The position numbers and the translations under genes were made by a program. From Roseomonas sp. (GTDB lineage: Bacteria > Pseudomonadota > Alphaproteobacteria > Acetobacterales > Acetobacteraceae), in NCBI GenBank assembly GCA_020249775.1, contig JADCFA010000004.1:62001-126000 (forward strand): 64,000 nt of DNA, read 5' to 3'. The notes below the pieces were generated by a model, which worked only from the letters and a program-made list of their open reading frames with translations, made no database searches and was not told the DNA's origin. Shown here piece after piece: positions 55,232 to 63,404 of the stretch (its first letter is position 1; each line of letters begins with the position of its first letter).

Positions 55232-55915
55232 GTGAATATCCTGGCCCCCCCCCAGCCTAGGCTGGACATTGATATCGCCTTCGACCTGATCTGCCCTTGG
55301 TGCTACCTGGGCGTCAGGCGCCTGCGCCGCGCCTTGCGCGCCCGGCCAGATATCATTCCGGAACTGCTGTGGCGCCCCTTTCTGCTCAATCCGGATATTC
55401 CGCCCGGCGGTGTTTCACGGGCAGAATTCGTGGCGCGGAAATTCGGCGGTGAGGATCGCGCACGGCGCTTGCAAAACGCGTTGACCGAACTTGGCCGGGC
55501 CGAGAGGATCGGCTTTCGTTTTGATCTGATGGGGCGCGTACCATCCAGCATCAATGCGCATCGCCTGGTGCGCTATGCGGTGCGGGAGGGCCTGGGAGAA
55601 ATGATGGTGGAAGCGCTGTTCCACGCCTATTTCGCCGATGGCACGGATATCGGGGATTTGGACCGGCTGGCGATGCTGGCCGGGCGCATTGGGCTTGATG
55701 TCCATGCCGCGCTTGGCTTTCTCCGCTCGGGTGAGGAGGCGGAGGCAGTGCATACGGAAAATCTGCGCGCGCATCGCCTGGGGATCAATGGCGTGCCCTG
55801 CTTCATCATTGCCGGGCAACAGGCGATAGCCGGCGCGCAGGAGCCCGAGGTCTTGGAAAGGCTACTGGATGTGGCGCTTCAGCAATATCACTTCACCGGG
55901 GGGGATGGCGGCTGA
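55232..55915 (+). CDS. DsbA-family oxidoreductase, FrnE-like
   Basis: A 227-residue thioredoxin-fold protein starting with GTG: DIDIAFDLICPWCYLGVRRL (CPWC redox motif, about residues 21-24), LWRPFLLNPDIPPGG, MGRVPSSINAHRLVRYA, the cis-proline region GINGVPCFIIAGQQAIAGAQ. FrnE/2-hydroxychromene-2-carboxylate isomerase-like members reduce or isomerise disulphides in the cytoplasm; there is no signal peptide. A tRNA gene follows 47 bases later. Confidence 0.88.
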   Translation: MNILAPPQPRLDIDIAFDLICPWCYLGVRRLRRALRARPDIIPELLWRPFLLNPDIPPGGVSRAEFVARKFGGEDRARRLQNALTELGRAERIGFRFDLMGRVPSSINAHRLVRYAVREGLGEMMVEALFHAYFADGTDIGDLDRLAMLAGRIGLDVHAALGFLRSGEEAEAVHTENLRAHRLGINGVPCFIIAGQQAIAGAQEPEVLERLLDVALQQYHFTGGDGG

Positions 55916-55962
55916 GGCTTGCGCCGCCGGGGCCGGGCGTTTATGGAACCCTTCATTGGTCA

Positions 55963-56038
55963 GGGCGCATAGCTCAGTGGTATGAGCGCCTGCTTGACAC
56001 GCAGGAGGTCCGTGGTTCGATCCCACGTGCGCCCACCA
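55963..56038 (+). tRNA. tRNA-Val (GAC)
   Basis: A 76-base cloverleaf with encoded CCA: acceptor GGGCGCA/TGCGCCC, D-arm GCTC/GAGC, anticodon stem CCTGC/GCAGG with loop TTGACAC (anticodon GAC, valine) and a TTC-containing T-arm (GTGG/CCAC around TTCGATC). No integrase or element abuts it. Confidence 0.97.
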
Positions 56039-56046
56039 CGCCCCCT

Positions 56047-56709
56047 TCAGATCCGCATACGGAAGCCTACCACCAGCGAATTCGCGCCCTCATAAACGCC
56101 ATTGAAGGTGCCGAAAATGCCGCTGCGGTGCATGTAGCGAATGGCAATTTCCCGATCCGGCCGACTGGGCAGGGCGAAAGTGAGCTCGGGCGAGAAAAAA
56201 TTCAGGAAGTGCGATTGGTTTGGCTCGGGCCGCGCATCCGTGCCGCGCTCCACCTGCGGCAGGCGGGTGACATAATTCGGTCCCATGGAAAGCCCGAAGG
56301 TAGTGTAGAGGTAATTGGTCCAGGGAAAGCCGTCATAGCGCACATAGGCCGCCGCCCAGAATTCCCCGCCTTCCGTATCGCCGAAGCGATAGGCCCCGCC
56401 CAATTCCGCATCCAGCATGAAGAAGCGCCAGAAACGCGCCAAGCGATAGCTGGCAGCGCCGCCCAAAAGGGTGTCGTCGCCCCAGGAACCGGTCCAGGGC
56501 GCCACCACGATATCGCGCAACTTGCCATCAGCGACTGAGGACCCGGCGAAGATCATGCCGGCCCAAGGCCGCGCATCGGCCAATGCGCGCGCCTGATCGG
56601 CCACGGAAACTTCTCCTGAAGAAGCCGTTTGGGCCAGGGCGGCGGGCACAGCACCAAGCAGCGCTGCCAATAACAAGAAAAGGCGCGCGGTGCGATTCAG
56701 AGGGGCCAT
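56047..56709 (-). CDS. Outer-membrane beta-barrel, PagL-like lipid A deacylase candidate
   Basis: A 220-residue protein with a signal peptide (residues 1-26, AALAQ) and alternating aromatic strands (YRLARFWRFFMLDAELGGAY, FWAAAYVRYDGFPWTNYLYT). Near the C-terminus HRSGIFG (194-200) and YEGANSLVVGFRMRI (206-220) recall the PagL H-x-S and glutamate residues; here H194, S196 and E207, spaced 2 and 11 against 2 and 12 in PagL. This is a tentative resemblance to lipid A 3-O-deacylase. Convergent with the tRNA, 8 bases away. Confidence 0.55.
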   Translation of the reverse strand: MAPLNRTARLFLLLAALLGAVPAALAQTASSGEVSVADQARALADARPWAGMIFAGSSVADGKLRDIVVAPWTGSWGDDTLLGGAASYRLARFWRFFMLDAELGGAYRFGDTEGGEFWAAAYVRYDGFPWTNYLYTTFGLSMGPNYVTRLPQVERGTDARPEPNQSHFLNFFSPELTFALPSRPDREIAIRYMHRSGIFGTFNGVYEGANSLVVGFRMRI

Positions 56710-56785
56710 TGTTCCGATAATTCCTCAAAGCGTTTCCTGTAGGAGGGGCGGGCGAGGGTGGCCAGCCCTGATTGACGGGCACGGC

Positions 56786-58066
56786 TTACCGCGCGCCAGG
56801 CTGGAACATCAAGGCAAAGCTAGGCACGTAAGTCGTCAGGAATAGCACCACCAGCATCCAAAGAATTTGTGGCCAGATCGCACGACTGATTTGCGCCAGG
56901 GACAAGCCGCTTATCGCCATGCCAATGAACAGGCAATAGCCGATCGGTGGGGCGGCCATGCCTATGGAAACATTGGTCACGATAATGGCACCAAAATGGA
57001 TCGGATCCACGCCAAAGCGATTGGCAATGGCAATCAGCATCGGCCCCAGAATAACCATAATGGCGATTTCATCCATCACCGCGGCCAGCAGGAAAAAGGC
57101 GATATTCAAGGTGGCCAGCGCAGCCCATTTCTCGCCAATGGCCTGTGCCATCCAGGTCGCAAAGCGAATGGCGATCTGTTCCTGTGCCACCAGAATGCCA
57201 AAACCCGCCGATACCGCGATAATGGCGCAAACAATGGCGCTGGTGCGCATGGCGCTTACGAAAATACCGGGCAGCGCACGCAAGGTGAGTTTGCGTTCGA
57301 CAAATAGTCCAATGATAACGGCGTAAAGGCAGGAAACCGCCGCCGCTTCGGTTGGCGTGAAAATGCCGCCGTAAATGCCGCCCAGCACCACCAAAGGCGA
57401 TGCCAGCGCCCAGCGCCCATCGGCAAAAGCGCGCGCGACCTGCCCGGCGCTCGCGCGCGGCAGGCGCGGTACATTGGCGCGCTTGGCATGGACCCAGCAA
57501 ATCACCAGCAAGCCCGCGGCAATCAGCAGGCCGGGCACAATGCCGGAAAGAAACAAGCGCCCGATGGATTGTTCGGCGACAATTCCCCAGATCACGAAGG
57601 CAATGGAAGGCGGGATCAGCGGCCCCAGCACGCCAGCCGAAACCGCGATGGATGCCGCGAATCCCTTGTCATAACCGGCCTGCACCATGGCCGGGATCAT
57701 GATGGCGCCAATGGCCGCCGTGGTGGCGGGGGCAGAGCCGGAGATGGCTGAGAAGACCAGCGCCGCCAGCACGGTCACCATCGCAAGCCCGCCGCGCAAA
57801 TGCTGGACCAACGTGGACGCAAAATCCACCAAACGGCGCGAAAGCCCGCCCGCTGACATCAATTCCCCTGCCAGCATGAACAAGGGAATCGCCAGCAAGC
57901 TGAATTGCTGCGAACCGCTGATGATGGATTGCGCCAGAAAGGCGGGCTCGATATCGGCGACGATCAGCGCTGCGGTAATAACCAGGGCAATCGCAATGGC
58001 AAAGGGCACACCGAGCGTGACCAGGGCGCCGAAGCCAGCCGTCAGGCACCAGGCAACGGCGGTCAT
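56786..58066 (-). CDS. dctM: TRAP transporter large permease (DctM type)
   Basis: A 426-residue protein with 12 or more membrane helices. Family signatures: FAISGSAPATTAAIGAIMIP and LGPLIPPSIAFVIWG. The channel subunit of the second TRAP system of the window. It overlaps the DctQ gene by 4 bases and ends the leftward unit. The related permease at 12306-13604 differs clearly in sequence (SGSAPATT against SGSAVADT), so the two systems are not a recent duplication. Confidence 0.92.
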   Translation of the reverse strand: MTAVAWCLTAGFGALVTLGVPFAIAIALVITAALIVADIEPAFLAQSIISGSQQFSLLAIPLFMLAGELMSAGGLSRRLVDFASTLVQHLRGGLAMVTVLAALVFSAISGSAPATTAAIGAIMIPAMVQAGYDKGFAASIAVSAGVLGPLIPPSIAFVIWGIVAEQSIGRLFLSGIVPGLLIAAGLLVICWVHAKRANVPRLPRASAGQVARAFADGRWALASPLVVLGGIYGGIFTPTEAAAVSCLYAVIIGLFVERKLTLRALPGIFVSAMRTSAIVCAIIAVSAGFGILVAQEQIAIRFATWMAQAIGEKWAALATLNIAFFLLAAVMDEIAIMVILGPMLIAIANRFGVDPIHFGAIIVTNVSIGMAAPPIGYCLFIGMAISGLSLAQISRAIWPQILWMLVVLFLTTYVPSFALMFQPGAR

Positions 58067-58560
58067 TCTATCGCAGCCTCATCTGCTGGTAACGCGCCGC
58101 CGGGCCTAAGCGCGCGTTCCAGCCCAAACACCGCCATCAGCGCGCCGGCAATTGGTGCGAGTGCGTTGAGGATTTCAATCGGATAGCCCATGGCGGCGGA
58201 AACGGAACCGCTGGTGATGTCGAGGAAGCGCCAACCGGACCAGGCGAGGAATACACCCAGCGCTGCCGTGATGAAATCCAGGACGCGTTCCGCAGCGATG
58301 CGCCCGGCAAGCGGCAGGGCGTCAGTCAGCAGGCTCAGGCGCACGTGAAAACCCTCATGCACCCCAAGCGCGAGGCCAGCCAGCACGCTCCAGGAAAACA
58401 TCAGCACGGCGAATTCCTCGCTCCAGGAAGATGCCGCGCCCAGCACATAGCGGGTCACCACCTGATAGAGTATGGCGGCAAGCATCAAGGCGGCGGCGAG
58501 CGCGATGGATAGGCGCGTCGCCCCCGCCAGAAAGCGGGCGATGAAGCCCAGAATGCTCAC
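58063..58560 (-). CDS. dctQ: TRAP transporter small permease (DctQ type)
   Basis: A 165-residue membrane protein with four helices; the conserved region is VVTRYVLGAASSWSEEFAVL with the W-E pair and GVHEGFHVRLSLL. It overlaps both neighbours by 4 bases, so translation is coupled across dctP, dctQ and dctM. Confidence 0.9.
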   Translation of the reverse strand: MSILGFIARFLAGATRLSIALAAALMLAAILYQVVTRYVLGAASSWSEEFAVLMFSWSVLAGLALGVHEGFHVRLSLLTDALPLAGRIAAERVLDFITAALGVFLAWSGWRFLDITSGSVSAAMGYPIEILNALAPIAGALMAVFGLERALRPGGALPADEAAIE

Positions 58561-59552
58561 TGCACTGCGGCCAAAGCGTCCCGAATAATGTCGGCACCGA
58601 TCTGGCCACGGAAATTTTCATACATGGGCAGCACACCGCGGCGGAAGGCCGCCTTGTCCGGCACTTCATTGATCTGCATGCCGTTCTTCAACAGACTATC
58701 GCGGAAGCCCGCGGTTGCCTGCGCATTCGCGGCGCGTTGCGCTGGCGTGGCTTCTGCGGCGGCCTCGGTGACGGCGGTTTTGAGGTCAGCCGGCAGGCGA
58801 TCAAAGCTGCGCTTGGAAATCAGGCAGCCGATCATGGAATAAATGTGCCCGGTCAGGGAAAGGAACTTCGTCACTTCATAGTATTTGCTTTGATCAACAA
58901 TGCCGAGCGGAATTTCGAGACCATCTACCGCGCCCTGCTGCACGGCGGTGAAGGTTTCCCCCCAGGCCATGGGCACGGCATTGCCGCCCAGGCTGCGGAA
59001 CATTTCGATATAGATCGGGCTTTGCAGCACGCGGAATTTGATTCCGCGCAGATCTTCAGGCCGCACGATCGGGCGGACGTTATTGATCATGTGGCGGAAG
59101 CCGCCTTCCATATAACCAAGCGCCAGCACACCGCGCGATTCAAGCCGCGTGCGTAGCGCCTGCCCGACAGCGCCATCCAATACGCGATGCCCTTGGTCTT
59201 CGCTGGAAAACAGGAAGGGCATGTCATTGACCTGAAAGGCGGGTTCGATCTGCGCAATCACCGCATTGGTGATGATGCCCATATCCACCGTGCCAAGGCG
59301 CATGCCGTCAATCAGCGGGCGTTCATCGCCAATGGCGCGATTCGGGAAAAGCTGCACCTCCACCCGGTCGCCCACGCGCTTTTCCAAGGCTTGCTTGAAA
59401 AGCCGCGCGCCGGTGGCATAGGGATCAAGCGCGCCATCACCGCTGGTCCAGCCAAGACGCAGCACGGTCTTGCCTTGCGCGCGCAGAATGGCGGGCGCGA
59501 TGCCAAGGGCGAAAATACCGGCGCCAAGCGCCCTGCGGGTGAAGTGGGTCAT
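58557..59552 (-). CDS. dctP: TRAP transporter solute receptor (DctP type)
   Basis: A 331-residue receptor. The start at MTHFTRRALGAGIFAL has AAGGGAGG upstream and gives a twin-arginine-like leader ending in LRAQ. Core motifs LGTVDMGIITNAVIAQI, GIKFRVLQSPIYIEMF and GAVDGLEIPLGIVDQS. A carboxylate-binding arginine in the KFRV segment is typical. Upstream genes on the same strand are a maleate-isomerase-family enzyme and a solute-binding-like protein, so a C4-dicarboxylate or malonate-type ligand is plausible. Confidence 0.9.
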   Translation of the reverse strand: MTHFTRRALGAGIFALGIAPAILRAQGKTVLRLGWTSGDGALDPYATGARLFKQALEKRVGDRVEVQLFPNRAIGDERPLIDGMRLGTVDMGIITNAVIAQIEPAFQVNDMPFLFSSEDQGHRVLDGAVGQALRTRLESRGVLALGYMEGGFRHMINNVRPIVRPEDLRGIKFRVLQSPIYIEMFRSLGGNAVPMAWGETFTAVQQGAVDGLEIPLGIVDQSKYYEVTKFLSLTGHIYSMIGCLISKRSFDRLPADLKTAVTEAAAEATPAQRAANAQATAGFRDSLLKNGMQINEVPDKAAFRRGVLPMYENFRGQIGADIIRDALAAVQ

Positions 59553-59639
59553 GCTTTGATCCTCCCTTATGCCCGCAGCTCTCGGCGCGGGGCTTGTATG
59601 AGTAAGCATAGTCCGGCCCGCGCAGCGCGCAAACCGCCA

Positions 59640-60362
59640 TCACGAGAGCGCCATCAGGCGCCCAAAGCCGGGGCGGGCAGCCTTCATCCCAAGGCAGCGC
59701 AGCGCATGCCAGGCCATGACCTGATTGCTGGTGATGACCGGCAGGCCCAATTCCGATTCCAGCGGCGCAATCAACCCGGCGGAGCGAATGGCCGTGCAGG
59801 AGATGAAAAGCGCATCGGCGCCGGGATACGCATGCGCAGCGCGGCGGGCCTGATCGGCAATAGCCTTGGGCGGGATTTGCGCCATTTCCGCATTGGTATT
59901 GATGCCCATCATGTCGCCGCCTATCACCGCGCAGCCGTGGGCCGCAAGGAAGGCGATCTCCCTTTCATGCACGGCGGCAATATAGGGTGTCACCAGCAGG
60001 AGACGTCGTGCGCCCAGGGCTTGCAGCGCAGCCAGAATGGCATCGGCGGTTGTGACAGCGGGCAAGCCTGTTGCCTTCATCATGCGCGCTGGAATCTCTG
60101 CTGCGCGTTCGGGTGCGAAGGTGGATACCGCCGTGCAATGAAAGCCAATCAGCCCGGGGCGTGCATCCGCGAGCAACCCCGCCGCGTCTTCGAGCCTATC
60201 GAGCATTTTGGACAATTCCGCTTCCGAACTGCCGCGCAATTCCAGCCGCGTGATCAGCGCTACCACGCCTTCAGGCAGCATGGCATGCAATTCGGCTTCG
60301 CAAATGGCATTGCCGGAAGGCACCATCAGCCCAAGCCGCGCGCGGGTGCCGTAATCAATCAT
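59640..60362 (-). CDS. Maleate cis-trans isomerase / arylmalonate decarboxylase family protein
   Basis: A 240-residue Asp/Glu-racemase-superfamily protein with two candidate cysteines, in GLIGFHCTAVSTF and DALFISCTAIRSAG, and GLMVPSGNAICEAEL at the N-terminus. Maleate isomerase turns maleate into fumarate through the first cysteine; arylmalonate decarboxylase uses the second. It overlaps the solute-binding protein gene by 4 bases and precedes a TRAP transporter, which suggests import and conversion of a dicarboxylate. Start placed at the ATG overlapping the upstream stop. Confidence 0.85.
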   Translation of the reverse strand: MIDYGTRARLGLMVPSGNAICEAELHAMLPEGVVALITRLELRGSSEAELSKMLDRLEDAAGLLADARPGLIGFHCTAVSTFAPERAAEIPARMMKATGLPAVTTADAILAALQALGARRLLLVTPYIAAVHEREIAFLAAHGCAVIGGDMMGINTNAEMAQIPPKAIADQARRAAHAYPGADALFISCTAIRSAGLIAPLESELGLPVITSNQVMAWHALRCLGMKAARPGFGRLMALS

Positions 60363-61264
60363 CGGAGTGAGGCCCGCGCCTCGGTGAGCCAACTCCGGTC
60401 TATGTAATCCTCAGCCCTTGTGCGCGCGCGGGCCGGCAAATCACGGATCAGGGCGCTGGTTTCAATCAGCGCCTGCACGCCAGCCGCACTTGCTTCCGCA
60501 TCGCGCGGAAAGATCGCATCGCGTGTGTATTCCGCCCAGGCGAGGTCAGCGTAGCGCGCCTCAATCCCTGTCTCACGCATCGCAACCTCTCGCGCGAAGG
60601 CCTGGTTGGTGTAGAATTTCTCATGCGCGCGCAGAAAGCCGCGCAGAAAGCGGAGCAACAAATCGCGATTGGCGCGCGCCCAGCGCAAATCCACATCCAG
60701 GCTGGTGAATTGGAAATTTGGCACTTCGTCGCGCGGTTCACAAAGGGAGACAAAGCCAAGATCAAGCGCGATGTGATTGAGCGGCGCACCCTGCAACCCC
60801 GCATCAATTTTGCCTTGGCGCAGCATGTCCCAGCGCGCGAGGATCGGGCCGCAGGGCACCAATTCATAATCGCCCGGCCAATGCAGCCCACGCGCTGCCA
60901 GTAGCCGCATGATCAGGGATGAACTGCCGGCGCGGAGAGACGAGACGCCTATTTTCTTGCCGCGCAAATCCTCAAGCCGCGCCAGGCCAGGCCGCGCGAT
61001 GAAGGAAAACGGCAGGCGATTCACATTGCCGCCAATGATCGCCTGATGCCCGCCGCCTTCTGCATCCAGAATGACATGTTCGGTGACGCCATAGGCAAGC
61101 TGCGCGCGGCCATCGCGGATGCGCTCATTCACCTCCTCAATGCCTTCGATGTGGTCAATCTGCAGCGCGATCCCTTCCGCCGCGAAAAGCCCGGCATGCA
61201 GGCCGATCCAGGCCGGCAGGTTGAAGTAATTGCGAGAGACGACAACAAGCGTCAGCGGGTCCAT
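60359..61264 (-). CDS. NMT1/THI5-like solute-binding-fold protein without signal peptide
   Basis: A 301-residue periplasmic-binding-fold protein: TLVVVSRNYFNLPAWIGLHA, GLFAAEGIALQIDHIEGIEE, EDLRGKKIGVSSLRAGSSSL and GKIDAGLQGAPLNHIALDLG, as in NMT1/SsuA-like ABC receptors. No export signal is present in front of the first strand, and no ABC permease or ATPase follows; it may be cytoplasmic. It is the first gene of the unit with the maleate-isomerase-family enzyme and TRAP genes. Ligand unknown. Confidence 0.75.
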   Translation of the reverse strand: MDPLTLVVVSRNYFNLPAWIGLHAGLFAAEGIALQIDHIEGIEEVNERIRDGRAQLAYGVTEHVILDAEGGGHQAIIGGNVNRLPFSFIARPGLARLEDLRGKKIGVSSLRAGSSSLIMRLLAARGLHWPGDYELVPCGPILARWDMLRQGKIDAGLQGAPLNHIALDLGFVSLCEPRDEVPNFQFTSLDVDLRWARANRDLLLRFLRGFLRAHEKFYTNQAFAREVAMRETGIEARYADLAWAEYTRDAIFPRDAEASAAGVQALIETSALIRDLPARARTRAEDYIDRSWLTEARASLR

Positions 61265-61363
61265 GACCTATTCCTCGGGATTTCGGCACCACCATGGGCG
61301 GGCGCCGGGAGGATCGGCAAGCCCCGCCTTGTTCCGCGCCGGTGGCGAGACCATGTGCCCCGC

Positions 61364-61636
61364 ATGGTCATTCTCCGTCCCTCGCCTTCACGCAAAATCA
61401 TGGGCTGGGCCATGCTCGCGCTTGGCGTGCTGGGCTTGGTGCTGCCCTTCCTGCAGGGCTTTCTGTTCCTTGCCTTCGGTGTTTTCGTGCTGCGGGATCA
61501 GCATATCTGGGCCGCGCGCCGTTGGGCCTGGGTTGCGGGACGCTGGCCTGAGATGGTCAGCAAGTTGGAAGCCATGGAAACCAGTATGGCGGCGCGAATG
61601 CGTCATTTAGCCAATCGGGTGCGCCTGCGCGGTTGA
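61364..61636 (+). CDS. Small membrane protein, PGPGW/DUF454-like
   Basis: A 90-residue protein with two adjacent hydrophobic helices (MGWAMLALGVLGLVLPFLQG and FLFLAFGVFVLRD) and a charged C-terminus. The pattern W-x6-G-x8-P...G is that of the YbaN/DUF454 and transmembrane PGPGW families; function unknown. Start placed at the ATG giving MVILRPSP. Divergent from the solute-binding gene. Confidence 0.65.
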   Translation: MVILRPSPSRKIMGWAMLALGVLGLVLPFLQGFLFLAFGVFVLRDQHIWAARRWAWVAGRWPEMVSKLEAMETSMAARMRHLANRVRLRG

Positions 61637-61680
61637 ACCGCGCTCTGGCCACCCGCGCAGGGTCGGCGTAAGGGCCTTTC

Positions 61681-62043
61681 ATGCATCGCCTCTGGCTTAT
61701 CACCGGCGCCCTGGCCGGGCTTATCGCGGTTGGGCTTTCCGCCTGGGCGGCGCATGGGCTGCCCGCAAGGCTGGAACCCGCGCGTATGGCCGCGGCGCAA
61801 AACGCGCTGACCATGCAGGGCTGGCATGCACTGGCCTTGCTGATTGCTGGGCTTATGGCCGAACGGGGGCGGCGCCTCGCTCACTTCGCCGCAGCCGCCT
61901 TTCTGGCCGGCATGATCCTGTTTTGTGGCGCGGTCTGGCTCAGCGCGCTTTCCGGCCAGTCGCTGGGACCCATCGCCCCCTCGGGCGGGATGCTTTTAAT
62001 GCTCGGCTGGGCTTTGCTGGCGGTGGCGGCGGCAAGGCGGTGA
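61681..62043 (+). CDS. DUF423 family membrane protein
   Basis: A 120-residue protein with four membrane helices; GALAGLIAVGLSAWAAHGLP, MQGWHALALLIAGLMAE and GGMLLMLGWALLAVAAARR match DUF423 (YgdD) proteins. Function unknown. It overlaps the following rRNA-methyltransferase-like gene by 4 bases (GTGA), an arrangement common in gamma- and alphaproteobacteria, where ygdD precedes rlmM. Confidence 0.88.
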   Translation: MHRLWLITGALAGLIAVGLSAWAAHGLPARLEPARMAAAQNALTMQGWHALALLIAGLMAERGRRLAHFAAAAFLAGMILFCGAVWLSALSGQSLGPIAPSGGMLLMLGWALLAVAAARR

Positions 62044-62951
62044 TCCGCGCTGCCTATCTGGCCGCCGAAGGGTTTGAGGCGGAATTGGCCGAAGAACTCC
62101 GCCTGAGCGGCCGGCGCCTACAGGCCTGGCATGGCAGGCTGGCGCTTTCACCCGACTCGCCCGCGCCAGCCGTCTGGGCGCTGGATATCTGGACCGATCC
62201 GCGGGAAGTGCCTGCCCCTTCGGTCAAGGCGGCTGCCGATGCGCTGCGCGCTATCCAGCGCAATTGGTCCCATCTGCCCCTGCTGCATCATCGTCGCAGC
62301 AGGTTGATCGCCGATCGCTTGCCGCCGGTAAAGGCACGCCCGCTGGTTTTCCCGGAACCCGCCCCGACTGCGCCACTTGGCGCTTGGACCCTGCTGGCGC
62401 CGGACCGGATATTGGCCAGCCCCAGCAAGACCAGTCCATTCGTGAATGGCGAGCCTCGCTTTGTGGAAGACAAATCCGGCCCGCCATCCCGCGCCTACCT
62501 TAAATTGTGGGAAGGGCTCACCCGACTTGGCCGCTATCCCGGGCCTGGTGATCGCTGCCTTGACCTTGGCGCTGCCCCCGGCGGCTGGACCTGGGCGCTC
62601 GCTCGGCTGGGCGCTGAGGTGACGGCGGTGGATAAGGCGCCGCTTGACCCGGCCATTGCTGCCCACCCCGGCGTTAATTTCCGACCCGAGAGCGCTTTTG
62701 CCCTGGACCCCCGGCAAGAATCGCCGGTCACTTGGCTGTTCAGCGATGTCATCTGTTACCCGGCGCGGCTTTTGGGCCTGGTGCGGCGCTGGATCGAGGC
62801 GGAAAAGGCCGACAACATCTTTTGCACCATCAAATTCCAAGGCGCCACCGACCACGCCATCATCGCGAAATTTCAGGAATTTCAAGGCGCTATCTTATTT
62901 CATGCGAGCCAGAACAAACATGAAGTGACCTTCGCTCGGCTGGCGCCCTGA
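62040..62951 (+). CDS. rlmM: 23S rRNA 2'-O-ribose methyltransferase RlmM-like
   Basis: A 303-residue SAM-dependent methyltransferase starting with GTG. An N-terminal THUMP-like part is followed by the RrmJ/FtsJ core: RAYLKLWEGL (catalytic Lys), CLDLGAAPGGWTWALARLG (SAM loop), WLFSDVICYPAR (Asp) and FCTIKFQGATDHAII (Lys), ending KHEVTFAR. RlmM methylates C2498 of 23S rRNA in E. coli. The ygdD-rlmM linkage supports the call. Confidence 0.85.
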   Translation: MIRAAYLAAEGFEAELAEELRLSGRRLQAWHGRLALSPDSPAPAVWALDIWTDPREVPAPSVKAAADALRAIQRNWSHLPLLHHRRSRLIADRLPPVKARPLVFPEPAPTAPLGAWTLLAPDRILASPSKTSPFVNGEPRFVEDKSGPPSRAYLKLWEGLTRLGRYPGPGDRCLDLGAAPGGWTWALARLGAEVTAVDKAPLDPAIAAHPGVNFRPESAFALDPRQESPVTWLFSDVICYPARLLGLVRRWIEAEKADNIFCTIKFQGATDHAIIAKFQEFQGAILFHASQNKHEVTFARLAP

Positions 62952-63001
62952 ATTTTTCGCCGCCGCGCGCCGAAGCTGGCACGCCTTCTGCAATAGCACT
63001 G

Positions 63002-63367
63002 GTGTACCAAAACGGTGCCGCCGACCAAAGCGTCGGCGTCAACCAAAACGGGGTTGCGACGATGCTGGTGGTTCCGGAAAAGTCTTTGACTGCTCCTCAG
63101 GAGATCCGGGCCCGCCGCATGCAGAGCACGCAAGACGCGGCTCGGCTTGACGTCGCAGGGGGGCGAAAAGAATTCGCCGCCACGCTGCAAGAATTGCGGC
63201 ACAGTCCGGCAAGAACTGCCGGTCCGGGGACACCCACGGGCAACACGCTCGCTGCCATGCTCCAGCGGATGGATACGGACCAAGATGGTCGCATCTCTCC
63301 GCTGGAGCTGCGGGCTTCCGCCAAGCGCGCCTATCAGGTGCCCGAACGCGCCAAGCCTGAGGCATAA
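63002..63367 (+). CDS. EF-hand-containing small protein
   Basis: One canonical calcium loop, DTDQDGRISPLE (D1-D3-D5-G6-I8-E12), lies near the C-terminus after TPTGNTLAAMLQRM. The rest shows no other domain or signal peptide. The GTG start at 63002 gives 121 residues; ATG at 63062 (MLVVPEKSL, 101 residues) is an equal alternative, and neither has a strong ribosome site. Probably a small calcium-binding protein of unknown role. Confidence 0.6.
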   Translation: MYQNGAADQSVGVNQNGVATMLVVPEKSLTAPQEIRARRMQSTQDAARLDVAGGRKEFAATLQELRHSPARTAGPGTPTGNTLAAMLQRMDTDQDGRISPLELRASAKRAYQVPERAKPEA

Positions 63368-63404
63368 CCTTTCTGTTACCGCCGACCTGACCCTATAAGG
63401 GAGC

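Noticed and set aside
55963-56038. tRNA-Val as an attachment site for an island
   Set aside because: No integrase, no partial tRNA 3' repeat and normal composition on both sides within the window.
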